NCBI GenBank assembly: GCA_015143295.1
Contig: CM026564.1
Location: 14,930,416 to 14,994,415 of the forward strand
Length of the DNA: 64,000 nt
Source: Tetracentron sinense
Taxonomy: Eukaryota; Streptophyta; Magnoliopsida; Trochodendrales; Trochodendraceae
Direction: 5' to 3'
A program made the translations under genes and the position numbers. This document shows positions 1 through 11,160 of the stretch, one piece after another. Position 1 is the stretch's first letter. The number at the start of each line of letters is the position of its first letter. Under the pieces are notes generated by a model. The model was not told the origin of the DNA and did not search any database. It saw only the letters and a program-made list of their open reading frames with translations.

Positions 1-1117
1 CTTCCGATTCCCGAGTTTTGGGGGAAATGGGAGAATATCCATGGACTTCATAGTTTTGGCTTGCCAAAGACTGCAAGGGCTCAGATGCGATTGGTCCGTA
101 GTGGATTGTTTGTCGAAGTCCGCTCACTCCTTCTTGCCTTATATGTCCGAAACTACTTTCACTCTAGTCAGTTAGCCGCTTTGTACATCAAGGAAGTGTG
201 AGGTTTGCACGGAGTGCCCGTTAGTGATTGTGTCAGACTCGGGATCCAAGATTCACATCACGATTCTGGAAAATCTTCCAGAGGCTATGGGTTTTCCCGA
301 CTTGATTCAGCAACCGCTTTTCATCCGCAAGAAGGATGGACACAAACCGAGAGATGAGAGAGTGAACAAGTCATTGAAGACATGCTTTCGGGCTTGTATG
401 TTTGGATTCAGAGGCAGTGGGAAGAGCACTTGCCTTTGGTTGAGATTCGCCTATAATAACAGCTATCAGGCGAGTATCCAAATGGCACCATTTGAGGCCC
501 TTGTATGGGCGAGTTGTAGGTCTCCTCTCTATTGGGATGAGGTAGGAGAAAGGAAAGTACTTGGTCTGGAGTTGATTGAGCAAACTGCAAACACAGTTAA
601 GATCATTCGGGATCGATTGAAAGTCCGCTCAAGATCGCCAAAGAGCTATGCAGACACGCGCCGCAGGGACTTGGAATTCCAGTGTAGGGGATCGATTCTT
701 TGTGAAGTATCTCCTAGCGCAAAGGGATTTGAGATTCGGCAAAAGAGGCAAGCTTAGTCCTCGCTAGTTTGGACCGTTTGAGATCATGCACGCGGGTTGG
801 TGAAGTTGCTTATCGAGTTAAAGCTCTTTTCCACCTAACATGGCCGCGGTGTTCACAACGTTTTCCACGTGTCGCTATGCTTTAGCAAGTACACATTGCG
901 ACCCTTCGCATGTACTAGAATTGGAACCGTTGGAAATTCGAGAAGATCTCACGTTGGTTGAGAAGCCGATTCACATATTGGATCGGGAGAGATCAGTGCT
1001 TCGTAACAAGACAATCCCTTTGGTTCTTGTGCAAATGGCAACACCATGCTCGGGAAGAATGTACATGGGAGCGTGAAGCCGAAGTCAAAGCGAAGCACCA
1101 CCCGGAATTGTTGAATG
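1..1117 (+). pseudogene. Tekay-type integrase/chromodomain remnant of the older (outer) element
   Basis: This is the 3' end of a Ty3/gypsy pol gene, cut by the left edge of the window. It aligns base by base with the inner element from about 8090 to 9155: the integrase core, the GPF/Y region and the C-terminal chromodomain. The product would insert element cDNA into chromatin. It is broken by many one- to few-base insertions and deletions, for example extra bases near 15-20, 55 and 145-155, so no frame spans it. The start of an apparent 177-codon ORF at 224 is a by-product of these shifts. The remnant is followed by the hairpin and purine tract expected before a 3' LTR. The assignment is sure. 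Whether the indels are decay or sequence error is not settled. Confidence 0.9.
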
Positions 1118-1185
1118 AATTTTGTATAAAGGTTTTGTATATGTAGCTTGTAATATTGTTTGATTCTGTAATGCATGTCTCATCC

Positions 1186-1227
1186 AAATTTCGAGGATGA
1201 AATTTTTTTAAGGGGTAAGGGGGAGGA
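1186..1227 (+). promoter_or_regulatory. Pre-LTR hairpin and polypurine tract of the outer element
   Basis: AAATTTCG and an imperfect complement (TGAAATTT) flank a short loop, then AGGGGTAAGGGGGAGGA runs up to the LTR. Chromoviruses use this purine run to prime plus-strand DNA. The inner element has the same layout at 9220-9256. Confidence 0.8.
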
Positions 1228-1761
1228 TGTAGAGCCCCAAAACTTTTGACATTTATGCATGACCCCTCGTAGACCATTGTTCCTTTAAAGAGGATAATAA
1301 ATAAATAAGGAAGAAATTGGAAATTTTGAAAATTCAAAAATTTCCTTTTCGAAGTACGAACCCAACGCAATTGAATCGTCAAAATCCGACGAGCGAGTCA
1401 AAAGATATGGCCAAAACAGTCTGGATCTGCATGCAACCGATCGCTCGGTCCATAGAGCGATCGATCGGTCCCTAACCGATCAATCGGTAGCTATCGCACG
1501 GTCAGAATTTTGTATGGGGAAATTTTCCAGAGAGTGAGTTTTGACCGGTCGATCGGATCTCATAAACACCGATCGCTCGGTAGGCAACCGATCGATCGTC
1601 TAACCATCGATCGCTCGGTCCTCGTGTTTTGCAGAAATTTCATTAAGGGTGTTTTCATCTTTTGGGCGTTTTCACTCATACCTTAAAGGCTTTGCCGATC
1701 ATTTGAGGGTTCATACACAACCCTTAGAGTCTTTTGATCGCGATAGAGAGAAAGGAGAAGG
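1228..1761 (+). mobile_element. Outer Tekay 3' LTR, left part
   Basis: This begins TGTAGAGCCCC right after the purine tract. It holds the U3 region with a CCGATCGMTCGG palindrome array (about 1434-1622) and the conserved core near 1509-1536. It is interrupted at 1761 by the inner element. The last five bases, GAAGG, are one copy of the inner element's target duplication. The LTR resumes at 11578. Confidence 0.9.
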
Positions 1762-1973
1762 TGTAGCACCCCCGGACTTTTTCATCCTTAATGAATAGCA
1801 CCTTCGTAGCTAATTGGCCATTTTTGTAGTCTAATTAATTAAAGGAGAAATCGAAATTCCGAAACGTCAGAAATGTGCTTTTTCGAAAGACGAACCCACG
1901 CAATTGAATCGTCGAAATCCGACGAGCGAGTCAAAAGATATGGTCAAACAGTCCAGATGCTCCAGAGAGAAAC

Positions 1974-2158
1974 CGATCGCTCGGTTCAGTCATCGATCGA
2001 TCGGTCGCCATACCGTTCGATCGGTAGCTATCGCGCGGTCAGAAAGTTTGTATGGAGAAATTTTCCAGAGAGTGAAATTTCAACCGATCGCTCGGTTATG
2101 AAACCGATCGATCGGTAGGCAAACGATCGATCGGTCATTAACACCGATCGCTCGGTCC
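1974..2158 (+). promoter_or_regulatory. Palindrome cassette in U3 (5' LTR)
   Basis: Several copies of ACCGATCGATCGGT or ACCGATCGCTCGGT flank a unique spacer that contains TTTGTATGG and TTTTCCAGAGAG. The block lies about 70 bp upstream of the TATA box, so a role as an enhancer or repressor binding array is likely. The same block occurs in unrelated family-X LTRs. Confidence 0.75.
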
Positions 2159-2227
2159 TCGCGTTTTACAGAAATTTTCACTAAGGGCAGTTTTTTTTTT
2201 TCGGCATTCGGGTGTTATACCCTTTCT

Positions 2228-2235
2228 TATATAGG
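2228..2235 (+). promoter_or_regulatory. TATA box, 5' LTR
   Basis: TTATATAG lies downstream of the palindrome cassette and upstream of an ATG-free leader. The 3' LTR has the same sequence at 9713-9720. Confidence 0.7.
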
Positions 2236-2495
2236 ATTACCCGAGCCTTTTAGGGCTCATTCTCAACCCTTAGAAGATTTGGGAGATTAGAGAGAAAGGA
2301 GAAGGTTTTCTAAACCTAGGGTTTTCCATTTTGAAGAGAAATCTAAGGGTTTTGAAACCCTAGATCACCAACCTCAAGCTCGATTTCTTCAAGATTTCGG
2401 TTCAAGCATTCGTGGAGCTCGTGTGGGGCACTCTCCTCAAGCTAGGGCAGCAACTCACGTGCGTTTGGTGGAGGATTTCTTCCCCCATTGTCAAG

Positions 2496-3682
2496 GTCGG
2501 TACTTTTACTACCCTCCTAGTTATAGCCTCTCATTCTTCTTGTTTTTTCCTTATTCCCTTCTTGTTTTCCTCATAATATATATATACATTATGGATGGTG
2601 GTATGTATGGTAAATGGGATGGATGTTGGCGAATGGATGCGTGTGGATGATGAAATGAATGAATGGGGAAGGGCATTGTACTAATAATAAACATACAAGT
2701 GTGATGTGAGTATAAACCGCCTAGAAAAGCATGTTGTAGGGTTAATGAATAATGAATGTACCATGTTTGATGAAATGCCAAGGTGAATAAAATTGAATGA
2801 TAAATTCAGAAAATGCCTGTTAAGGTGTATGAAATTGCTAGGGTTATGATAGTGTGATTGTTCGCTTTCCCTAAATGATATCAATATTAAATTGCCCAAA
2901 ATCATTGATGTTATGTGTTACGAATTACTCAAATGCCATATTTAATTCCAAATGCAAGTATGCACACGACCTCACGAGCAAGCATACATGACTGATTTTA
3001 CCGAGGTGTTTCAAGAATGGGATTTAGAGGTGGGGCATATCGTACGATATGTTTTACCTCGCTTTTGGCAAGGACAAGACAATCATGCATTTTCATAAGA
3101 AGGGTCTCCCTTCCCTCACAAGTGCATACATCACATAAGAAGGGCCTCCCTTCCCTCGCAAGTACATCTCACAAGAACATCTCACAAGTGAAAGGACATG
3201 ACATGAGCATTTAGGAAGAAGGGTCTCCCTTCCCTCACAAGTAGTTTACTCTTCCAAGCATGATACAAGCAAGCCATGGACATGGCATGACAAGCATGGG
3301 CATTTAGGAAGAAGGGTCTCCCTTCCTCACAAGTAGTTTACTTTTCCAAGCAAGCATGACAAGACATGGCACGACATAGCATGATACGATAAGATAAGAC
3401 AAAACATGACAAGTTTTCAAGCAAGGAAATGGTGTTTTTCAGTCAAGTCAAGTGCACGGTGTTTTCAAGGTTATTGGCTTTTATGAATTCAGCATGATTA
3501 TATACTCCTTTACTTTATTGTCATGATATGAATTATTCCTGCTTTATATGCTATTAATTGTTTCCTTCTAACTTATAAGAATTATTCCTGCTTTATGTAT
3601 GCTATCTGTATACTATGACTGTTGGTTAGTATTTAGTACCCGCTGAGTATTCCATGCTCAGCCGTACTTCTTATGTCGGCAG
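2496..3682 (+). other. Candidate LTR intron (5' LTR)
   Basis: The donor context CAAG|GTCGGTAC and the acceptor TCGGCAG|G are conserved in every Tekay-like LTR here. The span is AT-rich, full of ATG triplets, and carries a variable repeat array built on GAAGGGTCTCCCTTCC (about 3095-3350). The bases between the TATA box and the donor contain no ATG. Splicing is inferred, not shown. Confidence 0.5.
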
Positions 3683-4094
3683 GTTCTGAGGGAGCAGCTG
3701 CTCATTTGATATCTGTGCTCCGAGTCCATTGGTTGGAGGAGGAGTACGTCGAGGAGCCTTTTGAGGAACCTCCAGTAGAGGTTACCTTTAGGTGGTTGTA
3801 GATTCTGAGTGGATTAGCTGTGGGTAGATGAGAGATATACTTTCATGTATTTTGGCGGGCCTGTCCGCACTTGTCTTTTGGTTACCTTTTGTATAACTTG
3901 GACCATATGTATATACTTAGAGGTTTGTTAGACTTCCGCTGTGTTTATAGTTATGTTTCCGCTCATAATGTCCTCTATTGTATATGCTCTGTGGGGTTTT
4001 GCAGGTTGGTTTGTCAAGCAAGTCATGTAAGTCATGATTGAGTCGTCCAAGATTCACTCTAACTCCCTAGGGTGGGTTTGGGTCGCGACAGAAG

Positions 4095-4106
4095 TGGTAT
4101 CAGAGC
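4095..4106 (+). promoter_or_regulatory. Primer-binding site, initiator tRNA-Met
   Basis: TGGTATCAGAGC lies four bases past the LTR end. It is complementary to the 3' end of plant initiator tRNA-Met, the usual primer of Tekay-type elements. Confidence 0.93.
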
Positions 4107-4450
4107 TTAGGCGTTTAGGTCTCTAGGGTCACTTAGAATCTTATACCACGGCTTGACAAGAGCATATGTTAGGAAACAAGTTAGGAAGGAAGTGAGTCGG
4201 GAACGAGTCTGGTTCCACGTTTAAGACTAAACTTTAGTCTTAGTCTAAAATGGTGCTTTAACAAGTACGGGTCCTAGGTACGCTAGAACACTAAAGTATA
4301 AGTATAATGTGATGAATACTCGGATGACTTGATGTGATGTATATTAGTATTATACAACTAATACAAATTGAATTATTGTGAAATGACATGGAAATAAACT
4401 GTGGTTTCGAGTGAGACTCATGTGGTGCTATTGTTCTCAGGACTTTAGTC

Positions 4451-5696
4451 ATGAGGCGGGGCACACGGGGTCGTGGACCACACACCAGAGCTTCATCTTC
4501 TTCCAGAGATGAGGATGAGCAGCCGGACCTCTCCCAGGTCTTAGGCTCTATTGCTGAGGACACTCGCCATCCTGACGGCTCGGCAAACTATACCGGCATC
4601 AGCGGCACCTACTCCACCGCCCGCAGCTCCGGTACATCGTACAGCTGGAGTTGAGGCATTCAGGAGATTGAGGCCTCCATCCTTCCACGGGAGTGTGGAC
4701 CCTCTTACTGCGGAGGCTTGGATCCTCCAGGTTGAGAAGATATTTGCGGTGCTCTCTCCTACAGAAGAAGAGAAAGTGGCATGGGCAGTTTTTATGCTAG
4801 AGGGCGAAGCCCACCATGGTGGTTGTCCGCATTGAGGACACGAGACTTGACCATGCAGGTCAACCTTGGACTTGAGAGGAGTTAAGGACACGTTCTATAA
4901 GAAGTATTTCCCGGTTGGAGCTCGGGAAAAGAAAGAGAGAGAATTCATCAACCTTGAGCAAGGTTCGATGTCTGTGGCCGCTTATGAGGCCAAGTTCTCG
5001 GAGCTATCACGCTTCGCGACACATATGATTGCCACCGAGGCAATGAAGGCGAGGAGGTTTGAGCAAGGGCTCAAGGATGTCATCATGGAGAAAGTGTCGG
5101 TCTTCAGGCACACCACTTACGCCGAAGTAGTGGATAAAGCCTTGTTGGTTGAGACCAATTCAGAGACTGTGTCCAAGAAGAGAGAATTGGCGAGAGGCCA
5201 ATCTAGTGGTTGGTACCTTTAGAGAGGCGGGCCCGGACTGGTCCTTATCAGTATACATGGCCAGCACCACAGATGAGGCCGACTTATGCGCCTCCAGCAC
5301 CCCGGCAGTACGTGCCACAGGCACCTCGACCTCAGGCTCTTCCGGCCCCACGGCCAGTTACCCCTCAGGCAGCGAGGTATACACCACCTCCGGTCCCTCC
5401 AGCCTACACATATGAGGTCTGCACTTCATGCGGTAAAAGGCATCCTGCAGGAGATTGCCGAAGAGCATCTGGGGGATGTTATCATTGCGGTCGCCAGGGC
5501 CACATGATCAGGGATTGCCCTAGCCGGCATTTACCAGGCCAGTCTCAGGATAGTAGGCCCCCGACACGCCCAGCAGGATCATACCAGGCGTCATCTCAGA
5601 CTACCCGGTCTACACCTCAGTCTCGCCAGGCGAACCAGGGGCGTGTATTTGCTTTGACAGAGGGTGATGCACTTGCATCTGATGATGTGGTGCAAG
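4451..5696 (+). pseudogene. gag: Gag of inner Tekay element, frameshifted
   Basis: This is the capsid/nucleocapsid gene that packages element RNA. The chosen ATG begins an arginine-rich start (MRRGTRGRG) and follows a 340-nt leader from the primer site. The capsid-like region lies at about 4640-5180, with EAWILQVEKIF and FYKKYFP motifs typical of plant gypsy gag. A proline-rich linker follows. Then come two zinc-knuckle motifs: a C-X2-C-X3-H-X4-C variant (CTSCGKRHPAGDC, about 5420) and a classic C-X2-C-X4-H-X4-C (CYHCGRQGHMIRDC, about 5480). Frame changes occur near 4555, 4830-4865 and 5200-5215, so the gene is split over several frames. All lie in the indel-rich left part of the window, so sequence error is possible. 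It runs on into pol through a putative intron. Confidence 0.88.
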
Positions 5697-5838
5697 GTAC
5701 GCGTTTGGAATTATTTTGTTATTCATGATTGATATGTTGCGTTTTATTCCTTGTGTACATACTTGGTATGATATATATATATACCTATGTGTATACTCTG
5801 TTGATGCATGGATTAACTCCACTAGTTAAAAATTTCAG
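5697..5838 (+). other. Putative spliceosomal intron at the gag-protease junction
   Basis: This 142-nt, AT-rich stretch starts GTACGC and ends AATTTCAG, with a branch-like TTAAC about 20-25 nt before the AG. Removing it joins CAA-G to GA-ACC, so the frame runs from ...DDVVQ-G straight into [16 protein letters not shown]. Unspliced, the gag frame stops at 5726-5728 and the pol frame has a stop at 5823-5825, so continuous translation needs removal of this segment. Introns are known between protease and RT in Ogre elements; this position differs. Confidence 0.75.
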
Positions 5839-8800
5839 GAACCCTACTAGTCAATGAGTATTTGGCTCGAGTATTGATTGATACCGGGTCTACTCATTCG
5901 TTTGTCTCGCCGAGTTTTTCAGAAGGTTTTTCTGCAGGGCCAAGTCAGCTAGAACCGGAGTTAGCCATTTCGACTCCTCTCGGCAAAACAGTATTGGCAG
6001 ATAAAGCGTATAGAAATAGTGTGGTCCAAGTTGGAAGCCACGAATTGGCGGTTGATCTCATCGTCCTTGGATTCCAGGACTTCGATGTTATATTGGGAAT
6101 GGATTGGTTAGCAGCACATCATGGGCATGTAGCTTGCTTTGAGAAAATGGTACTCTTCAAGCCAGTAGGAGGAAAACCATTCCACTTTCGCGGGTTGAAA
6201 AGCAGATCTATTGCTCGTTTTGCGGCATTGAGCTTAGCTAACCCCGAGGCAAAGGACTCATCAACTATTCCGGTTGTGAGTGAGTTCCTGGATGTATTTC
6301 CAGAGGAGTTGCCAGGATTGCCTCCAGACAGGGAGATTGAGTTTATGATCGAGCTTGCACCAGGCACAGCTCCTGTATTCAGAGCTCCATATAGAATGGC
6401 CCCTATTGAACTCAAGGAGTTAAAGACTCAGTTGGAGGAATTGCAAGGCCTTGGCTTCATTCGACCAAGTGTCTCACCATGGGGTGCCCCAGTGTTGTTT
6501 GTTAAGAAGAAAGATGGCTCGATGCGGATGTGTGTCGATTACCGGCAATTGAACAAAGTCACTATAAAGAATAGGTATCCCTTGCCTAGGATTGATGACT
6601 TGTTCGATCAGTTGAAGGGAGCGAGATTTTTCTCAAAGATAGATCTTCGATCAGGCTATCACCAGTTAAAGATTAAGGCGGAAGATGTTCCCAAAACTGC
6701 TTTCAGGACTCGGTATGGACACTACGAGTTCTTGGTGATGCCTTTTGGACTCACGAACGCGCCGGCAGCCTTTATGGATTTGATGAACCGGGTGTTCAGA
6801 CCATACCTAGATCGGTGCGTGATTGTATTTGTTGATGACATTTTGGTCTATTCCCAGAACCGGGAAGATCATATACGCGACCTTCGCCTTGCATTGGAAA
6901 TGTTAAGAGAGCACAAGCTATACGCCAAAATTAACAAGTGTGAGTTTTGGTTGGAAGAGGTGGCATTCCTAGGCCACGTTGTTTCTGCGGAGGGCATCTC
7001 TGTTGATCCGAAGAAGATAGAAGCTGTTATGAGTTGGGCGAGGCCCAAGAGTGTTACTGAGATACGCAGCTTTCTTGGGCTGGCAGGCTACTACAGGAGA
7101 TTTGTAGAGGGTTTCTCTAGCCTTGCAGCACCGCTTACTCACCTGACAAGGAAGAATGCGAAGTTTGTTTGGAGCGACAAGTGTGAGATCAGTTTCACGG
7201 AACTGAAGAAGAGGCTTACTACAGCTCCTGTCCTTACAGTACCATCTGGACCTCTTGGGTATGAGGTGTACAGTGATGCCTCACACGTCGGACTTGGATG
7301 TGTGCTTATGCAACACAAGAAAGTCATTGCCTATGCATCAAGGCAGTTGAAGGAGCATGAAAAGAACTATCCTACGCACGACTTGGAGCTTGCGGCGGTC
7401 GTGTTTGCACTTAAGATTTGGCGTCATTACCTTTATGGGGTGGAGTTCTATGTGTTCACTGATCACAAGAGTCTCAAGTATCTCTTTTCCCAAAAGGAGT
7501 TGAATCTAAGGCAAAGGCGTTGGATGGAATTTCTGAAGGACTATGATTGTACCATTCAATACCACCCGGGTAAAGCAAATGTAGTGGCTGATGCTTTGAG
7601 TAGAAGACCTCCGGGGTTATTAGCATGCATGTTAGTGCAGGAATGGAAGCTACTTGAAGACTTGGCAAATCTGGACATTAGTGTGAATGACTCTGTCCGT
7701 AGTCCTATCTTGGCAAATGTCACGGTTCGGCCATACATTATAGATTTGATCCAAGAATACCAAGCCACGGATGCTGAATTGTTGGCTTATCGGGACAAGG
7801 AAGTTGCTAAAGGTAGTGAGGACTTCTCTCTCACTAGCCGAGGTGCTATCACATTCAAGGGAAGGCTGTGTGTTCCTGCCAATGCAAATCTTCGGAGGGA
7901 GATTATGGATGAAGCCCACCGGGCAAAGTACACTGTGCATCCAGGGGGTACGAAGATGTACCGGAACCTCAAGAGTCACTTTTGGTGGCGGAATATGAAG
8001 AGGGAAGTTGCGGAATATGTAGCACGGTGCTTGGTATGCCAACAGGTGAAAGCAGAACACATGCGGCCCGCAGGTCTATTACAGTCCCTTCCGATTCCCG
8101 AGTGGAAATGGGAGAACATATCCATGGATTTCATAGTTGGCTTGCCAAAGACGGCAAGGGGTTCAGATGCGATATGGGTAGTAGTGGATCGTTTGACGAA
8201 GTCCGCTCACTTCTTGCCTTACCGAACTACTTTCAACTCTAGTCAATTAGCTGCTTTGTACATCAAGGAAGTGGTGAGGTTGCACGGAGTGCCTGTCAGT
8301 ATTGTGTCGGATCGGGATCCAAGATTCACATCACGATTCTGGAAAAGCTTTCAGGAAGCTATGGGTTCCCGACTCGATTTCAGCACCGCTTTTCATCCAC
8401 AGACGGATGGACAAACCGAGAGAGTGAACCAAGTCATTGAAGACATGCTTCGGGCTTGTATGATGGATTTCAGAGGCAGTTGGGAAGAGCACTTGCCTTT
8501 GGTTGAATTCGCCTACAATAACAGCTATCAGGCAAGTATCCAAATGGCACCATTTGAGGCCTTGTATGGGCGAAGTTGTAGGTCTCCTCTCTATTGGGAT
8601 GAGGTAGGAGAAAGGAAATTACTTGGTCCAGAATTGATTGAACAAACTGCAAACACAGTTAAGATCATTCGGGATCGATTGAAAGCCGCTCAAGATCGCC
8701 AGAAAAGTTATACGGACACGCGCCGTAGGGACTTGGAATTTCAAGTAGGCGATCAAGTTTTTGTGAAAGTATCTCCTAGCAAAGGAATCATGAGATTTGG

Positions 8801-9164
8801 CAAGCGAGGCAAGCTCAGTCCTCGCTATGTTGGACCGTTTGAGATTATCACGCGGGTTGGTGAAGTTGCTTATCGAGTAGCTCTCCCACCTCACATGGCC
8901 GCGGTTCACAACGTTTTCCACGTGTCTATGCTTCGGAAGTACATTGCGGACCCTTCACATGTACTAGAATTGGAACCGTTGGAAATTCGAGAAGATCTCA
9001 CGTTGGTTGAGAAGCCGATTCACATATTGGATCGGAGAGATCAAGTGCTTCGCAACAAGACAATCCCTTTGGTCCTCGTGCAATGGCAACATCATGCCCG
9101 AGAAGAAGCCACGTGGGAGCGTGAAGCCGAAGTCAAAGCAAAGTATCCCGAGTTGTTTGAATAG
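5839..9164 (+). CDS. pol: Tekay pol: protease, RT, RNase H, integrase, chromodomain
   Basis: This polyprotein copies the element RNA into DNA and inserts it. The reading frame is open from the putative acceptor to the stop; no ATG is needed if it is spliced to gag. The aspartic protease has DTG at 5880-5888. RT starts near 6380, with the FVDD catalytic box at 6828-6839. RNase H has YSDAS (Asp at 7275) and later the conserved TDHKSL and ADALSR blocks. Integrase has an HHCC zinc finger (His 7917 and 7938, Cys 8028 and 8037). The DDE triad is Asp 8127, Asp 8310 and Glu 8418. A C-terminal chromodomain at about 9009-9158 ([20 protein letters not shown]) is thought to steer integration to heterochromatin. 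No stop or frameshift breaks it. All catalytic residues I checked are present, so this copy's pol may be functional. Confidence 0.96.
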
Positions 9165-9219
9165 ACTTGTTCATATGGCTTATAATTTTGTTTTGATTTG
9201 ATGCATGTATGTATCGTCC

Positions 9220-9256
9220 AAATTTCGGGGACGAAATTTTTGTAAGGGGGGGAGAA
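9220..9256 (+). promoter_or_regulatory. Pre-LTR hairpin and polypurine tract
   Basis: A perfect 8-bp inverted repeat, AAATTTCG and CGAAATTT, flanks GGGA. It is followed by a run of A and G ending GGGGGGGAGAA directly at the 3' LTR. The purine run primes plus-strand synthesis. The hairpin is a common mark of this chromovirus group. Confidence 0.9.
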
Positions 9257-9468
9257 TGTAGCACCCCGGACTTTTCATCCTTAATGAATAGCACCTTCGT
9301 AGCTAATTGGCCATTTTTGTAGTCTAATTAATAAATAAAGGAGAAATCGAAAATTCCGAAACGTCAGAAATGTGCGTTTTCGAAAGACGAACCCAACGCA
9401 AGTTGAATCGTCGAAATCCGACGAGCGAGTCAAAAGATATGGTCAAAACAGTCCAGACATACAGAGAA

Positions 9469-9653
9469 CCGATCGCTCGGTCCAGTCAGCGATCGATCGG
9501 TCCATAACCGATCGATCGGTAGCTATCGCGCGGTCAGAAAGTTTGTATGGAGAAATTTTCCAGAGAGTGAAATTTCAACCGATCGCTCGGTTATGAAACC
9601 GATCGATCGGTAGGCAACCGATCGATCGGTCATTAACACCGATCGCTCGGTCC
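9469..9653 (+). promoter_or_regulatory. Palindrome cassette in U3 (3' LTR)
   Basis: Seven ACCGATCG[AC]TCGGT-type sites, some perfect 14-bp palindromes, are arranged three before and four after a unique spacer. The spacer core (9541-9569) includes GTATGGAGAAATTTTCCAG. The block lies about 60 bp upstream of the TATA box. Confidence 0.8.
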
Positions 9654-9712
9654 TCGCGTTTTACAGAATTTTCACTAAGGGCATTTTCGGCATTCGGGTG
9701 TTATACCCTTTC

Positions 9713-9720
9713 TTATATAG
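9713..9720 (+). promoter_or_regulatory. TATA box, 3' LTR
   Basis: TTATATAG sits at the same place as in the 5' LTR. The next 260 nt or so, up to the donor at 9980, contain no ATG. Confidence 0.7.
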
Positions 9721-10574
9721 GATTACCCGAGCCTTTAGGGCTCATTCTCAACCCTTAGAAGATTTGGGAGATTAGAGAGAAAGGAGAAGGTTTTCCTAAA
9801 CCTAGGGTTTTCCATTTTGAAGAGAAATCTAAGGGTTTTGAAACCCTAGATCAACCTCAAGCTCGATTTCTTCAAGATTTCGGTTCAAGCATTCGTGGAG
9901 CTCGTGTGGGGCACTCTCCTCAAGCTAGGGCAGCAACTCACGTGCGTTTGGTGGAGGATTTCTTCCCCCATTTGTCAAGGTCGGTACTTTTTACTACCCT
10001 CCTAGTTATAGCCTCTCATTTCCTTATTCCTTCTTGTTTTCCTTCATATATATATATATACATTATGAGATGGATGGTATGTATGGTAAATGGAGATGGA
10101 TGTTGGCGAATGGATGCCGTGTGGATGATGAAATGAATGAATGGGGAAGGGCATTGTACTAATAATAAACATACAAGTGTGATGTGAGTATAAACCGCCT
10201 AGAAAAGCATGTTGTAGGGTTAATGAATAATGAATGTACCATGTTTGATGAAATGCCAAGGTGAATAAAATGAATGATAAATTAAGAAAATGCATGTTTA
10301 AGGTGTATGAAAATTGCTAGGGTTATGATAGTGTGATTGTTCGCTTTCCCTAAATGATATCAATATTAAATTGCCCAAATCATTGATGTTATGTGTTACG
10401 AATTACTCAAATGCCATATTTAATTCCAAATGCAAGTATGCACACGACCTCACGAGCACGCATACATGACATGATTTTACCGAGGTTTTCAAGAATGGGA
10501 TTTAGAGGTGGGGCATATCGTACGATATGTTTTACCTCGCTTTTGGCAAGGACAAGACAATCATGCATTTTCAT

Positions 10575-10822
10575 AAGAAGGGTCTCCCTTCCCTCACAAG
10601 TGCATACATCACATAAGAAGGGCCTCCCTTCCCTCGCAAGTACATCTCACAAGAACATCTCACAAGTGAAAGGACATGACATGAGCATTTAGGAAGAAGG
10701 GTCTCCCTTCCCTCACAAGTAGTTTACTCTTCCAAGCATGATACAAGCAAGCATGACATGGCATGACAAGCATGGGCATTTAGGAAGAAGGGTCTCCCTT
10801 CCCTCACAAGTAGTTTACTTTT
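10575..10822 (+). repeat. LTR tandem array, GAAGGGTCTCCCTTCC type
   Basis: Four irregular copies of AAGAAGGG[TC]CTCCCTTCC(CTC) with CACAAGT are separated by variable spacers. GGGTCTCCC is close to an inverted repeat. The array occupies the same slot that holds unrelated arrays in other LTRs. Confidence 0.75.
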
Positions 10823-11120
10823 CCAAGCAAGCATGACAAGACATGGCACGACAAGCATGATACGATAAGATAAGACAAACATGACAAGTTTTCAAGCAAG
10901 GAAATGGTGTTTTTCAGTCAAGTCAAGTGCACGGTGTTTTCAAGGGTTTTATTGGCTTTTATGAATTCAAGCATGATTATATACTCCTTTACTTTATTGT
11001 CATGATATGAATTATTCCTGCTTTATATGCTATGAATTGTTTCCTTCTAACTTATAAGAATTATTCCTGCTTTATGTATGCTATCTGTATACTATGACTG
11101 TTGGTTAGTATTTAGTACCC

Positions 11121-11141
11121 GCTGAGTATTCCATGCTCAGC
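11121..11141 (+). promoter_or_regulatory. Conserved hairpin before acceptor
   Basis: GCTGAGTAT-TCC-ATGCTCAGC forms an 8-of-9 bp stem with a three-base loop. It lies about 20 nt upstream of the splice-acceptor-like site. The same stem is found at 3642, 12822, 37787 and 51844 (approximately) and reversed in the minus-strand LTRs. Confidence 0.75.
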
Positions 11142-11160
11142 CGTACTTCTTATGTCGGCA

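Larger units (their letters stand above)
1762..4090 (+). repeat. 5' LTR of inner Tekay element
   Basis: This 2.3-kb LTR matches 9257-11572 along its whole length. It drives transcription of the element. In order it holds a palindrome cassette, a TATA box, an ATG-free leader, a candidate intron with a 25-30 bp repeat array, a hairpin, an acidic reading frame (frame-shifted here) and the TGTCGCGACC-type end. It differs from the 3' LTR mostly by single-base indels and homopolymer length, for example a long T run near 2190, rather than by substitutions. Confidence 0.95.

Noticed and set aside
224-757. ORF with a GFRGSGKST stretch resembling a Walker A ATP-binding loop
   Set aside because: It is integrase sequence read out of frame after an indel; the intact copy at 8470 reads [11 protein letters not shown]. 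No ATPase is present.
7650-8060. Minus-strand ORFs inside pol (for example 136 codons)
   Set aside because: Shadow frames of an intact sense gene with strong domain evidence.
9469-9653. CRISPR-like array of palindromic repeats and spacers
   Set aside because: Repeats are 14 bp with irregular spacers, inside a plant LTR promoter, with no cas gene. It is a promoter cassette.
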